A stretch of 64,000 bases of DNA, taken from Parapristionchus giblindavisi. Its lineage: Eukaryota; Nematoda; Chromadorea; Rhabditida; Diplogasteridae. The notes under the pieces were generated by a model, which saw nothing but the letters and a program-made list of their open reading frames with translations, ran no database searches and had not been told where the DNA came from. Both the position numbers and the translations under genes were made by a program. Shown here piece by piece: positions 22,301-32,611 of the stretch (the stretch's first letter is position 1; each line of letters opens with the position of its first letter). Location: NCBI GenBank assembly GCA_943737045.1, contig CALSFV010000225.1, forward strand, positions 930,001 through 994,000, written 5' to 3'.

Positions 22301-25300
22301 CCAAATGCGCCCCGCAGCGGAGCGCAGCGCAGAATGTGTACAAAACACGACCGGGCTGTACTGTACCTTTCCAGTAAATTAATAGTGATCATTTTCGGAC
22401 CAGTGTGATTTGCCTTTTAATTGTTTTTTCTCATTAATAAAAATTTTGTTTCAGTTTCTTTAGTCATTAAAAGAACTTTTTATCACGGAAACTCATGATT
22501 AAGACTTTGAGAATTCAAAAAATATTCAGACGCAAAGGAAATAAATGATGCGTCCAAATGCGCCCCGCTGCGGAGCGCAGCGCAGAATGTGTACAAAACA
22601 CGACCGGGATGTACTGTATATCGGAATGCAAATGCGGAAATTCAATATTCCGCTTTTGTCATATTTTTTTCCGAAAAGCAGTGCATATTACTAATCAGAT
22701 ATTCAGACAACAAGCTAATGATAAAAGGAACAGTAATATAATATCGAAATCGAATGAAATAAAATTAAATGATTGCCGAATTTCCGCATTTGCATTACGG
22801 TTTCGATCCAGTTCACGATAAAAAAGGCGTGCATCGAAAAATCATTGGATATGAATCGCCAGAATCATTCTGAATAATTCGGGTGATTCATGATCCAAAA
22901 CAGTTATTTATGTGTTTTTCAAAATTCTGGGTCTCACGGTTTTGGATCGGGATGACACTTCAGAATTTACCTGCTTATCACTGCAAATCGTCGTATACAC
23001 ATATCGAACGATTCCGTAAACTTGGAAATTTTGATGTCATTTTATCGAACTTAAATTATTTAGCGAGGTGCAGACATGACGAACACCCATACTATAGCTG
23101 TAAACGATTTCCCTAAAAAATCGTTTCATATCATTTATTGTCCAAGTGCCAAGAGAATGTCACTAGAGCCAAATAGTCTCTAATAGAAGAGTGGCACCAC
23201 TTTTCCCTTTAAAGAAGGAGACCCTAGATTTACCATGACTGAATCCTGCCACGATGAGCATGTCGAATATTATTTATATTATATGGTAAATGACGTAAGG
23301 GACAATGAGAAAATGAGAGAGCCAAGTATGCAAATCGGATGGGCACTCTATACATTCCTTGAAAGTTGTACTTTCAATTTCAAATTTCCATATATATGCA
23401 TATCGGGAATCAATATCTGATATGTCTTTCGATTCATGCGATGAATCTCTATCATTTTATCTGAACAGTCTTGTTACGAAAAAACTCGAGGGTCTCCATC
23501 TTTAATTTCTTGCATTGGCCTGATAAAAATACTTAAAAATCAAATGCTCAATTCTAGTGTCACTTTAATAAATTATGATCGTGCAGGAACAAACAGCTCA
23601 GTACGCTGGAGAGTACCAAACAGTTATGCTTATGCTTTGAGCGCTGTCTGAACATTGCGGAAGGCCGAGGAATAATGAGTATACTGGATACGGTAATTGA
23701 TATTTTAATTCAATTAATGATAATTGTCCCATGGCTTTCCATCAACATATCAAATCTTTAAATTTAGAGTTGCGCACAGTTGGCACGCGATCTTTGGAAA
23801 CGTTGCTCATTTGGCATCGATCGCTTATGTTCCATTGTCTTGAATTATACACTAGAGCATCGCAAATTCAAAGTGTAAGTCACTTTATTCCAATATTACC
23901 TTCCCACAGAGTCTGCTTTTGTGCGTGTAATTCTCCCACCTGTTTTCCCTATGTTTTACTAATTAGAAATGTATATTTGATGAAATAAATAGATAAATAA
24001 TGAGGGAAGGTGAAAATCTGTTGCCCATATTTGGGCAAGTTTACTCTCTGTCTAGTCGCTCTTTTCTCTTGAAATGCACGTCGTGAATCGATTATCCATC
24101 TTCTCAAGCGATCGGGGGACGTCCGGGGTATCACGCAGCCAAAGGAAGACTCTTCGGGACAGTAGAAAAATATACTTTCCCTTCATTTTAAAAGCTATAA
24201 TCATGATTGTGTTTAGCATGCATTCTGTTCTGTATGAAGTTGGACACATCATCAAAAGGAAGCCCAAAGCCTTATCATACTTCACTGATGAAAGACTTAT
24301 GACCTTGATAATCAATAAAGCACGTTGGAGATACGAAAATTTTAGATCTTCTGCTATCCTCGATCCAATCTGCCATCTGCTGAGTAATTATTTATATTTA
24401 TTTATTTGTTTATTTGGCTCGGCAGCTTAAATTGCACATTGATATTAAGGACGACTACGAGATTAAGCGTTTTTTATGATAATGGCGTAATAGTGTAACC
24501 TGAATCTCTTGGTTCCTCTTCTTTAAAGACGGAGTCCCTCGAATATTTTCGAATATTAATATTTTCGCGAACAAACTGTGAAGACTAAGATATAGCAAAA
24601 TATATTAAACACAAGCATAGGACAGAGCATTCGAAAATTGTAGCAATATTCATTCAGCAGCACATTTGGCGATATTCTATTATTTTGAAGGACGCAAAAT
24701 TAGATATTACTAATTTACATTCGCTAGAGCTGCGTGCCAAGGATGTGCGTGTCTTCACTTTTAAACCAAATCATAATGATTTGGAAAAGAAACTTATATA
24801 TGTTATATTTTGATTTAGAAATTCCTGTGTGTCTATTGTAGATTTATCGGCTGAGTCGTCTTTCCAATTTCTTCGGAACAGGGGCCTCGAGCTTTTGTTC
24901 AGAATGGTACAAGATGGGCCGATCGCCCTCCCATCGGATGAACTCGTAAGTTGTTTATTATTATAGTTACATGCGTATTTTTTCTATTTCTTTCTATTTT
25001 CGCAAGAATTTTCAGATTCTATTGACGATATACAAAGTTGTGATGATGCCAGAGAGCCATGATGCCCTTCTCAACTTTTTTTGTATGGATTTCTTCGAGT
25101 AAGACCTAAGGAAGATTAAGAAACAAATTTCAAAAAGTCATCTCATAACATGCTCTTTCATGTTCTCTTTTCTCCTTCTCATTTTCAACTTTTCCAAGCA
25201 CATAGAAAAGATAAATAGAAATAATATTAATAATAATACAATCATAATACTCATAATCAGATGTTTGAATCCATGTATGATCATGGATAATTTGTGCAAA

Positions 25301-27943
25301 TAATTGCACGATCTTGCATGAAATATAGTCGGACCATACATAATTTTACTTATATCCGTGATCATACATGGATTCAAACTCCTGAGCATAATATAATTGA
25401 ATCATCTAACTCCCGCACGGAAATCTTTGAGTCTATATATTTCAAGCCGGAGCTATATTTTAGATGAATTTTTTTTCTTCAGAAGTATTATAGAATTGCA
25501 AAAGTTTTTCATACACCACGCAAATGCAGAACTTAGTAAACTTCTCCGCTGTTGAGAAAAACGCACTCCAAAATTTAAAATGCATATAATTTCATTTTTG
25601 CTGAAAGCTCAATGAAATGACGAGAAAACGCCATAAAATTCGATAAAATAGGCGAAAATGCCATGTCGCGCGAAGAAGAGGCGGAGTATTGCGCGGCAAA
25701 AGAGCGGAATTTGTATTGTTCGAACAGTTTTAATTCTATAATACCCACCCACGAAATTTATCATGCACTGATTTTTTACCACGTTTTTACAAAGCTATTT
25801 TTCTCTGCCCATTTTTAATTTATTCTTTTATTTTTTGAAACCCTTCGTAAACAAGCATTTGTAAAACGATGAAATATATTAAAAGCTTTGAAAATTTCAT
25901 AAATCGCACCGTAAAATCTCGAAAAGATTTCTGGCTGTTGATTAGGTTACGATATTTGACAAAGCTTTCTCTCCCTTTAATCACGGAATTCTTTAGAACG
26001 ATGTGGATGAGAAATCCGACTCGTCAAAGCCAATATCTAATCGTGGGCATTCTGTCCTTTTTGATTGCATCCCCGCTACATTCCGATAACCTGCAATTCC
26101 GACAGAGGATTGATCATTATTTGGTCAGATTTCTTTGATCTTTGATCTTTCGAGTACATTTGACAATCAATAAAAAATTTCAGGAAAAACATTTGGATGG
26201 CTGTCCCGTTGAAGAACTTCGCAAGACCAAATACATCAGCATAATCTTTCGGTACTTTGTTTGTTTATTTAAAAAAATTTTATCAATCACATTTATAATG
26301 AATGGGGAAAAACAGGAGTGATGGAGTTCCGACTCTTTAAGAGATCTCGGTTGTTGAGTCGAAGACTTTAGTCACACAATAAACACACGGAAAAAATAGT
26401 GTAAAATGTACCGAAATAATAATAAAAAAACACCTATAAAGTGTTAAATATAAGAAAAAAAGCGTTAACGCACGCACCACAGGTTTTGTACTCCGTGTGT
26501 TACAGCTGGAATGGTCGTGTTTTAACACTTTCTTTCCTCAACGTGAAGAGTCAGTCATTGTTACGAAACGAAATAAATATTAAAATATGAATGGTTAAAG
26601 AATTTATGATTATATTTATGAGCGTTTAGTTGTAATTTATTAGTTTATTTACTATTTCGGCATGTGTAGTGGATTTCAATTTGCAGCTTAATCATGAGTA
26701 ATTAATAACCTCTTGCAGTACATTCATTCCATTCTTCGATCTCCTATTTAACACTAACTATCCCGAAGTTCAATTGTTCGCCCTCTACTCGTTAACAATC
26801 GCTTCTCTTTGCACGGTTAACGATTGTGATTACTTAAAGTTAGTTCTCTTCTTATTCTACTGCCTCTTGCAGTCATCCCCACAAGTTTTAAAGGCAAACC
26901 CTGTGCAAATTTGAAATTCTTCACTCTGGGCTTATAAAAGTAATTACTCTCCTTAACAAAGAAATCGAGAGAGCATTGCCAGTCCAGAGATTTTGGTATT
27001 TCAAACCTAGCAGTCTATTTAAAATGCGCAACTGACTAGAAGTTTACTGCAAGTTTACTACATACAGTACAGCCCGGTCGTGTTTTGTACACATTCTGCG
27101 CTGCACTCCGCTGCGGGGCGCATTTGGACGCATCTCGCATCTCTTATTTCCTTTGCGTATGAATATTTTTGAATTCTCAAAGTCTTAATCATGAGTTTTC
27201 GTGATAAAAAGTTCTTTTAATGACTAAAGAAACTGAAACAAAATTTTTATTAATGAGAAAAAACAATTAAAAGGCAAATCACACTGGTCCGAAAATGATG
27301 ACTATTAATTCACTGGAAAGGTATACTGTAATATTGCGTACCGATCGCATGATCGCCGAAAGATATTGTGCACAAAACACGACCGGGCTGTACTGTATAA
27401 GAGGACGAATGCATTACATTATACTATTGACCGTATAAAATACACTTGTTTATTTGGTACGAGAGTAGCCAACCACTGCCACAATGAATTGCTATGTTTA
27501 GAGAGAGAGTACCGGCGAGAGAGTAGGTAGATCAAAGAGAGCGAGGAAGTAAAGGAGGAAAGAGTGGGGAGTTAATAGATAGTTCTTCCTCTGTTTAGCA
27601 GCAGTAGCAATGCAATTATGCAAGTACATTTTATACGGACAATACACCACTTGCAATAAACTTCCGTCTAACTAGAAGTAGAATTACAAGTCTACTTCTA
27701 GTGGGAATGATAAGTATACTACTAGTTTCGATATCTAGAGGAGTTTCAAATTAGATTGTTGTGTGCTTTTAATATTTTGTCGATTGCAGGGTTTTATATT
27801 CGGAAGGAGTAGAAGTTGTGATGGAACGTTTCGAGGCTCTTGAATCGAACAGATTGTTGAAGAAGGAGAAAGCGAAAGAATTGTATTCTCGTATTTCTAA
27901 TATACTCAAAGAGAAGAAGGAGAAAATAATCCAATATCAGTAA
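13311..27943 (+). CDS. zyg-11-like: ZYG-11/ZER1-family substrate receptor, copy A (18 exons)
   Basis: Exons by hand: 13311-13505, 14488-14581, 14813-14878, 14974-15009, 15434-15531, 17970-18169, 18393-18568, 19143-19309, 19380-19510, 23587-23692, 23768-23874, 24139(or 24163)-24383, 24842-24945, 25016-25098, 25997-26123, 26184-26251, 26719-26838, 27790-27943. All phases agree and the frame is open for about 755 residues, close to human ZYG11B. The family forms the substrate-recognition arm of CUL-2 RING ubiquitin ligases. Seen here: an N-terminal VHL-box-like segment (SLEEIAI, residues 6-12, as BC-box; LPISI, 31-35, as CUL2-box), leucine-rich repeats to about residue 290, then armadillo-like repeats to the end, collinear with ZYG11B (GLELL, PFFDLLF and VQLFALY match its ARM region). 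Exon 3 has the weakest acceptor. Introns hold most of the 14.6 kb and are full of transposons. Copy B is its near-identical duplicate. Confidence 0.85.
13880..14184. mobile_element. TTAA-MITE with - strand tRNA-like segment, intron 1 of copy A
   Basis: Ends AGGTGGACTCCCTCGAAT and ATTCGAGGGTCTCCACCT lie between TTAA at 13876-13879 and 14185-14188. A tRNA-like segment lies at about 14001-14067 on the - strand. Also in copy B (53701-54016), so older than the duplication. Confidence 0.75.
14189..14416. mobile_element. Second TTAA-MITE sharing a TTAA with its neighbour
   Basis: Starts AGATGGAGTTTGGACTCCC after the shared TTAA (14185-14188) and ends ATGTCCCTATCT before TTAA 14417-14420. The interior is the GAGAGAGCCAAG-type filler. 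Also in copy B (54021-54248). Confidence 0.6.
14597..14752. repeat. A/T tandem repeat in intron 2
   Basis: Four to five units of roughly TTAAATTCGTTTATTTTAAA followed by TTTATTTATTTT. The array is identical in copy B (54430-54585), which argues for recent duplication because such arrays drift quickly. Confidence 0.7.
15650..16388. mobile_element. Foldback element in intron 5 of copy A
   Basis: Arms 15718-15850 and about 16280-16388 are inverted copies (GGACATCGATCTCAC...GGCTCAAAA against TTTGAGCCAAATCGGTGAGATCGAT, and GGGTTCTCGAAATTTGAAAAC against its complement). The loop holds no gene. Also in copy B (about 55441-56182). Confidence 0.65.
16390..16612. mobile_element. Short TIR element (TTGACTGTATGAAATACACTT type)
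   Basis: Left end TTGACTGTATGAAATACACT and right end ACATATTATACGGATTAG are imperfect inverted partners around a GAGA-rich middle. Relatives are at 27427-27642, 28132-28400 and 56184-56404. Shared with copy B. Confidence 0.55.
16621..17290. mobile_element. About 670 bp insertion specific to copy A, intron 5
   Basis: Copy B reads straight through GTCCTGG at 56411-56417, while copy A is interrupted after CCTG (16617-16620) and resumes at CCTGG (17289-17293). The ends GGTGTGTTCAATCTGTCA and TGACAGATTGGACGGACCC are imperfect inverted repeats. Inside are many AAAGTTGCGA words and two tandem copies of a roughly 110 bp unit (16998-17215) beginning ACCCGTCTG. Confidence 0.7.
17550..17768. mobile_element. 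219 bp MITE specific to copy A, intron 5
   Basis: It interrupts TTTAAATCAGGAAAAGAAC, which is intact in copy B near 56674. CAG is present at both borders (17547-17549, 17766-17768). The interior has GAAAACCGTTTTCCGG / CCGGGAAAACGGTT inverted arms and the TTGCCCATATTCGGGCAAAT motif shared with 46722-47068. Confidence 0.7.
18196..18314. mobile_element. Small MITE in intron 6
   Basis: TCGGATGAGAACCGATGAAT at the left pairs with ATTCATCGGTTTTCATCCGA at the right. It is about 120 bp long and present in both copies. Confidence 0.6.
18655..19041. mobile_element. Foldback MITE in intron 7
   Basis: GCACTCGGAAAAAGCGGTG at the left pairs with the stretch ending CTTTTCCCGAGTGC, and the arms continue through CTCGGTTCCCTAAC and AAACTTGGTTTTTG with partners in the right half. 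Present in both copies. Confidence 0.6.
19595..19934. mobile_element. TTAA-MITE with - strand tRNA-like segment, copy A only
   Basis: Ends AGGTGGACTCCCGCGAAT / ATTCGCGGGTCTCCACCT between TTAA at 19591-19594 and 19935-19938. Copy B has one TTAA at 58508-58511 in the same flank, so this is a post-duplication insertion just 81 bp behind exon 9. The tRNA-like segment is at 19775-19845. Confidence 0.85.
20123..22960. mobile_element. Element with about 38 bp TIRs in intron 9 of copy A
   Basis: AAGTGTCATCCCGATCCAAA at the left pairs with the stretch ending TTTGGATCGGGATGACACTT at the right. A second, inner palindrome is centred near 21080. No transposase frame was recognised. Copy B has the same element at 58694-60567; copy A is longer because of the composite insertion at 21526. 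Confidence 0.65.
21526..22616. mobile_element. Composite Tc1/mariner-like MITE cluster, copy A only
   Basis: Outer ends CAGTACAGCCCGGTCGTG and its complement are flanked by TA (21524-21525, 22617-22618). Copy B has a single uninterrupted site near 60217. Inside are four half-units in the order a, b, a-inverted, b-inverted. Each starts or ends with the CGGTCGTGTTTTGTACACATT terminal sequence, so two or more elements have recombined. The simple element is at 27065-27395. Confidence 0.75.
23213..23501. mobile_element. TTAA-MITE in intron 9
   Basis: Ends AGAAGGAGACCCTAGATT / CTCGAGGGTCTCCATCT between TTAA at 23209-23212 and 23502-23505. In copy B (about 60834-61088) the right end is deleted by about 38 bp. 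Confidence 0.75.
24523..24602. mobile_element. Partial TTAA-MITE end in intron 12
   Basis: TTTAAAGACGGAGTCCCTCGAATATTTTCG-type end (shown here in part), with the usual GAACAAACTGTGAAGA phrase behind it, but no partner end. Also in copy B near 62096. Confidence 0.5.
25263..25379. mobile_element. 117 bp MITE in intron 14
   Basis: GTTTGAATCCATGTATGATC pairs with GATCATACATGGATTCAAAC. Identical copy in copy B at 62839-62957. Confidence 0.7.
25545..25745. repeat. Dispersed repeat, about 200 bp, intron 14
   Basis: The phrases AGAAAAACGCACTCCAAAAT, AATTTCATTTTTGCTGAAAG, GCCATGTCGCGCGAAGAAGA and GCGGAATTTGTATTGTTCG recur in the same order at 40160-40390 and 63135-63330. Confidence 0.7.
26893..27012. 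mobile_element. Hairpin MITE in intron 17
   Basis: Same family as 9819-9930: AAATTTGAAATTCTTCACTCTGG pairs roughly with the CCAGTCCAGAGATTT...TTTCAAA right arm. A related copy sits in the matching intron of remnant copy C. Confidence 0.5.
27065..27395. mobile_element. 331 bp Tc1/mariner-like MITE in intron 17
   Basis: Ends CAGTACAGCCCGGTCGTG / CACGACCGGGCTGTACTG are flanked by TA on both sides (27063-27064, 27396-27397). This is the simple form of the cluster at 21526. Confidence 0.8.
27427..27642. mobile_element. Short TIR element (TTGACCGTATAAAATACACTT type)
   Basis: TTGACCGTATAAAATACACT pairs with GTACATTTTATACGGACAA at the right end. The middle is GAGAGAG-rich. Confidence 0.65.
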
Positions 27944-28131
27944 TAGCTATCTCCGATCTCCAGTTTTCCACATTATGCTAAGGTCCAACCATAAACCCAA
28001 ATATAACACTCAAATTTAAACCCCATACCGCTATCAAACCATCGAACCCCTCACGTCAATTTCTTGTTATGTGTGAAACATTTACATTTAATACAATATT
28101 TAAGAAAAAATAATAAGATTATTGACCGTAT

Positions 28132-28400
28132 AAAATACACTTGTTTATTCGGTACGAGAGTAGCCAACCGCTCCCACAAGATACTTTCTTGTTTTGTATG
28201 GTTCAGAAACTATGCCGATCTCTTCCATATATAACATAGCGCGCGGCGAAGGTCAGCCGGGTTAGAGAGAGGCAGCGGAGAGACAATCGAGAGGCGGGGC
28301 GAGATGTAGAAGGCTACATCTCGACATCCGCTCGATTGTGACTTCCGTTCGTTAGCACCATTTGTCATTTTCTTATGCAAGTACATTTTATACGCACAAT
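28132..28400. mobile_element. Hairpin-bearing relative of the TTGACCGTATAAAA element
   Basis: Begins TTGACCGTATAAAATACACT and ends GTACATTTTATACGCACAAT. Its right part is the reverse complement of 12226-12490 and repeats the CGAGATGTAG/CTACATCTCG hairpin (about 28272-28335). Confidence 0.6.
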
Positions 28401-28608
28401 AGACAAAATATTTTTATTTGATTTTTCGTTGTACTGTGCAACGAACCTTAAAGAAGGAAGAGATCCATGAGTTTGCATGGTTGACTCCCACAACGCTTAA
28501 CACGGGGTAATATATTTTATAATAAATTTTATCTGACCTCCCTCCCCCCCCCCCGGAAATATAATAAAGTAAGAGGCCCAAAAAATATAGAAATTATTTC
28601 CCTGATAA

Positions 28609-28866
28609 ATGAGTAGTACTATAGACGCTGTTGCAAAAATTGATACTGTTTTTCAAAGCAATGCACCTTTGCTTCAAGAACTTTTGAATGAAATTAATGA
28701 TTATGATCCACAATCAAAAGAAGAGTTGGAAATGCAAATAAGAGAGATTACAAACATGCAACTTCCTTCTTCATTTTTTTTTGTTTTCTTGACTTCTTCG
28801 ATTGTATTAAGAAGTCGTCAAGCGATGATTGCTTCAGCAACACGTTTTGATCTTAATTTAATTTAA
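28609..28866 (+). CDS. Small hypothetical ORF, 85 residues
   Basis: Open frame from ATG with an acidic, helical-looking first half (KIDTVFQSNAPLLQELLNEI and an EELEMQIREI stretch) and a hydrophobic FFFVFL patch. No splice borders, homologue or neighbouring gene supports it. It may be a fragment of a mobile element. I do not recognise it. Confidence 0.25.
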   Translation: MSSTIDAVAKIDTVFQSNAPLLQELLNEINDYDPQSKEELEMQIREITNMQLPSSFFFVFLTSSIVLRSRQAMIASATRFDLNLI

Positions 28867-29142
28867 TTTATCGTACATTAAATAAATGTGACAGCAAGTG
28901 ATAAATAAATAGCGTGAATTATAATGGGTAGAGTCGAGGGGGGACCGGAGAGAGGGAGGGAAGGAGCTCACTGTATATTGTCGGTTCTGGGTTCAAAGAT
29001 CTTCGTGATAACAACTGGAGGAGTGTTGTGTGCCAATTTTCTGCAAATGGTATTTTATTTATTTATAAATTATCAAAGCATACCACTCACAGGTAGTTGT
29101 TTGATCCGTTCTCTTACTTCCTTCCAGCTTTCCTACATTACT

Positions 29143-29330
29143 GGATTTCAGACTCTGAAATCCCGTAATACTGTTCATTCCTCTCTCTCAGAAGGAGTGG
29201 TGCGGTCGCTATTACGGGATTTCAGACTCTGAAATTCCGTAATAGCGACTCCACCCTTACCTCTGAGAGAGAAGAATGAACAGTATTACGGGATTTCAGA
29301 CTCTGAAAACCCGTAATAACCTTCCTGAAT
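29143..29330. repeat. Nested palindrome with three self-complementary cores
   Basis: The word GGATTTCAGACTCTGAAATCCCGTAAT, itself nearly palindromic, occurs three times. The outer two plus the CTCTCTCAGA / TCTGAGAGAG segments also form one long hairpin centred near 29230 with about 75 bp arms. It looks like a foldback MITE built from a shorter one. Confidence 0.65.
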
Positions 29331-29596
29331 TGCCTGACTTGGTGATGACAAACGGAGATGAGGTAGCTCATACCGTAGTGGATGATGCTTTACAAAAACA
29401 TATTTGCAGGATTTTGCATATTGGCAGTTGATGGATTTTGGGATGAATAGAACAGACGAGATATCGACATCTAGTACATGCCCCATTGCATTCAGACCTA
29501 CGAAGAAATATCCAAGAGTGTCCATAGTTATCGCACGGATTGCAGAACGAGTATACACAAACCTCACTCCTCACCCAAACCCATAAGAGAGTCTGC

Positions 29597-29857
29597 CTGA
29601 ATGTGAAGTATTATGAGAGCATGTCTGAGGGAAATGACTTTCTGACCGTAGGAGGTGACATAGCGAAAAATAAATTTTTCAGTTTGATGTGGAATAAAAT
29701 AGTGCACTGCCAGGCGACCTCAGCCACACATATGAGAAAGTTTGATTTTGTGTCTGAAGGTTACTGTAGGCGAAAATGTTCGGTAGGTAAAAAAAAATAT
29801 TTCGGCTCCCAAGCATCCGATCGACTCGCTAGTGGTGCCCATCGATTCCTTGTGTGA
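29597..29857 (+). pseudogene. Exon-like coding fragment of unknown family, left arm
   Basis: Open in one frame with NVKYYESMSEGNDF at its start; the copy in the right arm (about 31251-31407, - strand) keeps the frame with changes such as A to S and S to R. Conservation of frame in both arms suggests it came from a protein-coding exon. I do not recognise it and no neighbouring exons were found. Confidence 0.3.
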
Positions 29858-31407
29858 ATACAACCAACTTTTACTCAGATCACTTTTTAATCAGGACTTC
29901 GAAGAATCGAGTTATTATGAAAATAAACTTTTGAAAATTAATTACTATACGACGGTTCTCTAGAAGTAAAAAATTAAATTTGCTTAAAACGTTCTACATT
30001 TAATAACCAACCTTATATTAAAATATGAAGGCAAAAAAACCTGTCAACGATAGTACACCATAGCAAAATACGACAGCAACTAATAAAAAAACTCACTTCA
30101 CGATACTCTTTTTTTGATGTATGTCATACTGTATGCGCATCTTTTCACGGCTTTATACCCGGCTTCCATGATAAGTGATTTATGTTGTTTTTATACGATT
30201 TTTTACTTAAAATTAAAACACACGATAGTGAAAAAGATTTTAAAAACACAATGAATCGAGCAAGAATAAATCTATTAATGAGGTCGGGCATAGAGCCGTG
30301 AATAACGCTTCATCAAAAGATTATCGTGAAGTGAGTATTTTCTGAGTTTCTGTCGTATTTTTCGATTGTGTTCATAACTCCCATCTTATTTTATCTTCAA
30401 ATTTTAATATAAGGTTCGTTATTTTTAAAAAGAGTAGTACGAATGGAGGCACTTCTTCGGTTTCTCCGGTTCTGTCCAGAGCTCTCCTACCTTGAGGAGA
30501 GCTCGGGGAGCATTTCGACCCGTGGACATCGTCCTCCCAATGAGGACGACCGCTTCATTCGATCCAAAAGATCGAAGTGGGGGATAGGGGGCGGTTGAGG
30601 GGGAGGGGGGTGTGGGTGGCCAGAAACCGAAGAAGTTCATAAATCGATTCTTCGTTCGAATACAACCAACTTTTACTCCAACCATTTTAGGAAAAAGCTG
30701 GGAGTTATGAAGACAATAGAAAAATACGACAGAAACTCAGAAAATACTCACTTCACGATAATCTTTTGATGAAGCGTTATTCACGGCTCTATGCCCGACC
30801 TCATTAATAGATTTATTTTTGCTCGATTCATTTTGTTTTTAAAATCTTTTTTCACTATCGTGTGTTTTATTTTTAAGTAAAAAATCGTATAAAAACAACA
30901 TAAATCACTTATCATGGAAGCCGGGTATAAAGCCGTGAAAAGATGCGCATACAGTATGACAAATACATCAAAAAAAGAGTATCGTGAAGTGAGTTTTTTT
31001 ATTAGTTGCTGTCGTATTTTGCTATGGTGTACTATCGTTGACAGGTTTTTTTGCCTTCATATTTTAATATAAGGTTGGTTATTAAATGTAGAACGTTTTA
31101 AGCAAATTTAATTTTTTACTTCTAGAGAACCGTCGTATAGTAATTAATTTTCAAAAGTTTATTTTCATAATAACTCGATTCTTCGAAGTCCTGATTAAAA
31201 AGTGATCTGAGTAAAAGTTGGTTGTAATCACACAAGGAATCGATCACAAAAAAAAATCAAACTTTCTCATATGTGTGGCTGAGGTCGCCTGGCAGTGCAC
31301 TATTTTATTCCACATCAAACGGTAAAAATTATTTTTCGATATGTCACCTCCTACGGTCAGAAAGTCATTTCCCTCAGACATGCTCTCATAATACTTCACA
31401 TTTACCC
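29598..31407. repeat. Long inverted repeat, about 1.8 kb
   Basis: 29598-29748 pairs with 31250-31407, 29840-30385 pairs with about 30695-31245, and the loop is 30385-30695. The left arm has an extra 90 bp (about 29750-29840). Both arms carry the same open stretch of about 50 residues (starting NVKYYESMSEG), with about four residue differences. No target duplication was identified. Confidence 0.75.
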
Positions 31408-31829
31408 AGTTATAATTGAATGAATTGTCAAAATATTGCGATAAATTTGTGATGTAAAATATGACGTTTGTACAGTACAATACGAAAAAGAAATAACATT
31501 AAGATAGTGAATAATAATAAGAAAAAAATTAAAATTAGCTTCAAATTGCTTAAAATTCAAATTCTTCAAATTCAAATTCAATCAGCTTCAAATTTCGAAA
31601 GAAATACAATTATTAAAAGAAATCTATAATACGGAATATTTTGGACAGAATGTTGTTAGAATAGAGAGACTTTTCCAAAAATGTACTCAAACTACCATTT
31701 CTGAACAATAGTGCATGTCCTGTATGGTCTGTTTGGCCAAACTCGCTCTGCGTCTCGGACAAATTAGTTTGACCCGTTTTATATACTTTTTGACAAAATT
31801 GAATCCAACGACAGAATGATTGAATATTT

Positions 31830-32607
31830 AAAAAAATATATTCCAGAACAACAAGGACTTCTTGAAGCTAATAATATTACTCCCCCAGAATATAAATGTA
31901 TGGAATTGGTAACAACTGTCTCCACTTATCACTAGAATCTGAATTATTAAAGTTTCGTCAAAACCTTGATAGAGGGCATTAGAACAGGTTAAAATTTCTA
32001 GATAGTTTTGAGAATCTTTCTTCTGAATTTTTGTAGGTTTGGTGATTTCTTGATAAGTAGTTCCATCAACCCTTCAGTTGCCCTGTAATCTATCCAATCA
32101 ATTTGTAATATTTTTGATTTCTATAACTTTGTTACCAATCGAATACTTATTTCCATTGTTATCAAACCTATCATCAAACCTAATGGAGTATCCGGCATTA
32201 CTCTTATCATTTCCATCCTGTAGGTATGATGCTATCAAGCTGCTAACTACAACATCTACATTTGATGTTTTGGGACTATCTTGTTTCGGAGTATTTTCTA
32301 TTTGTAGAGGCATGACTGAAGACTGTTGTTTGAAACTGTTCAAAGTTTGTGCAATTTTGTTCTTTTCATCAATAATTTCTTCCTGTAGTTTCTTGTTAGA
32401 GTAGTTGTATTGGTTTGAAAATGTCAACTCGATGGTCTTCTAAATTTTCCAAATCATTCCTCTCTTGAAAGTTTAACTGTTTGTGTCGTTTTCTATTTTC
32501 TAAATAACTCGTAACTAATTCATTTCTCCTCTTATTATTAGGATCATTTATCTCCACAAAAGTTGGTGAGCTACCTCTAATTTTTTCCGTACTATTCCTT
32601 TTCTTAG
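31830..32607 (-). pseudogene. Broken Maverick/Polinton-associated-type protein gene
   Basis: Read on the - strand, a coiled and asparagine-rich region (32427-32098) is preceded by an in-family N-terminal part in another frame (about 32607-32430) and followed by a conserved C-terminal block in a third frame (about 32105-31990). There are thus at least two frameshifts. The arrangement (a KLQEEI coiled segment, a SNVDVVVS-like linker, then a GYSIRFDDRF and GNKVIEI block) resembles uncharacterised proteins I associate with Maverick/Polinton elements. This attribution is from memory. The 5' side is cut by foldback F2. No other Maverick gene (polymerase B, integrase, ATPase, capsid) was recognised nearby. 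Confidence 0.5.
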
Positions 32608-32611
32608 TTAA

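Noticed and set aside
23731..23988. 85-residue frame in copy A and its twin in copy B
   Set aside because: It overlaps exon 11 (23768-23874) in another frame. The exon 11 frame joins in phase with exons 10 and 12 and matches ZYG11B.
24690..24790. Open stretch starting with LDITNLHSL, first taken as an exon of the ZYG-11-like gene
   Set aside because: Exon 12 ends with the right phase to join exon 13 directly and gives the expected NLSAES motif. This stretch would need a weak donor and disrupts the match.
32078..32404. 108-residue + strand frame
   Set aside because: Shadow of the - strand Maverick-type coding sequence, which has the better composition and matches in three linked frames.
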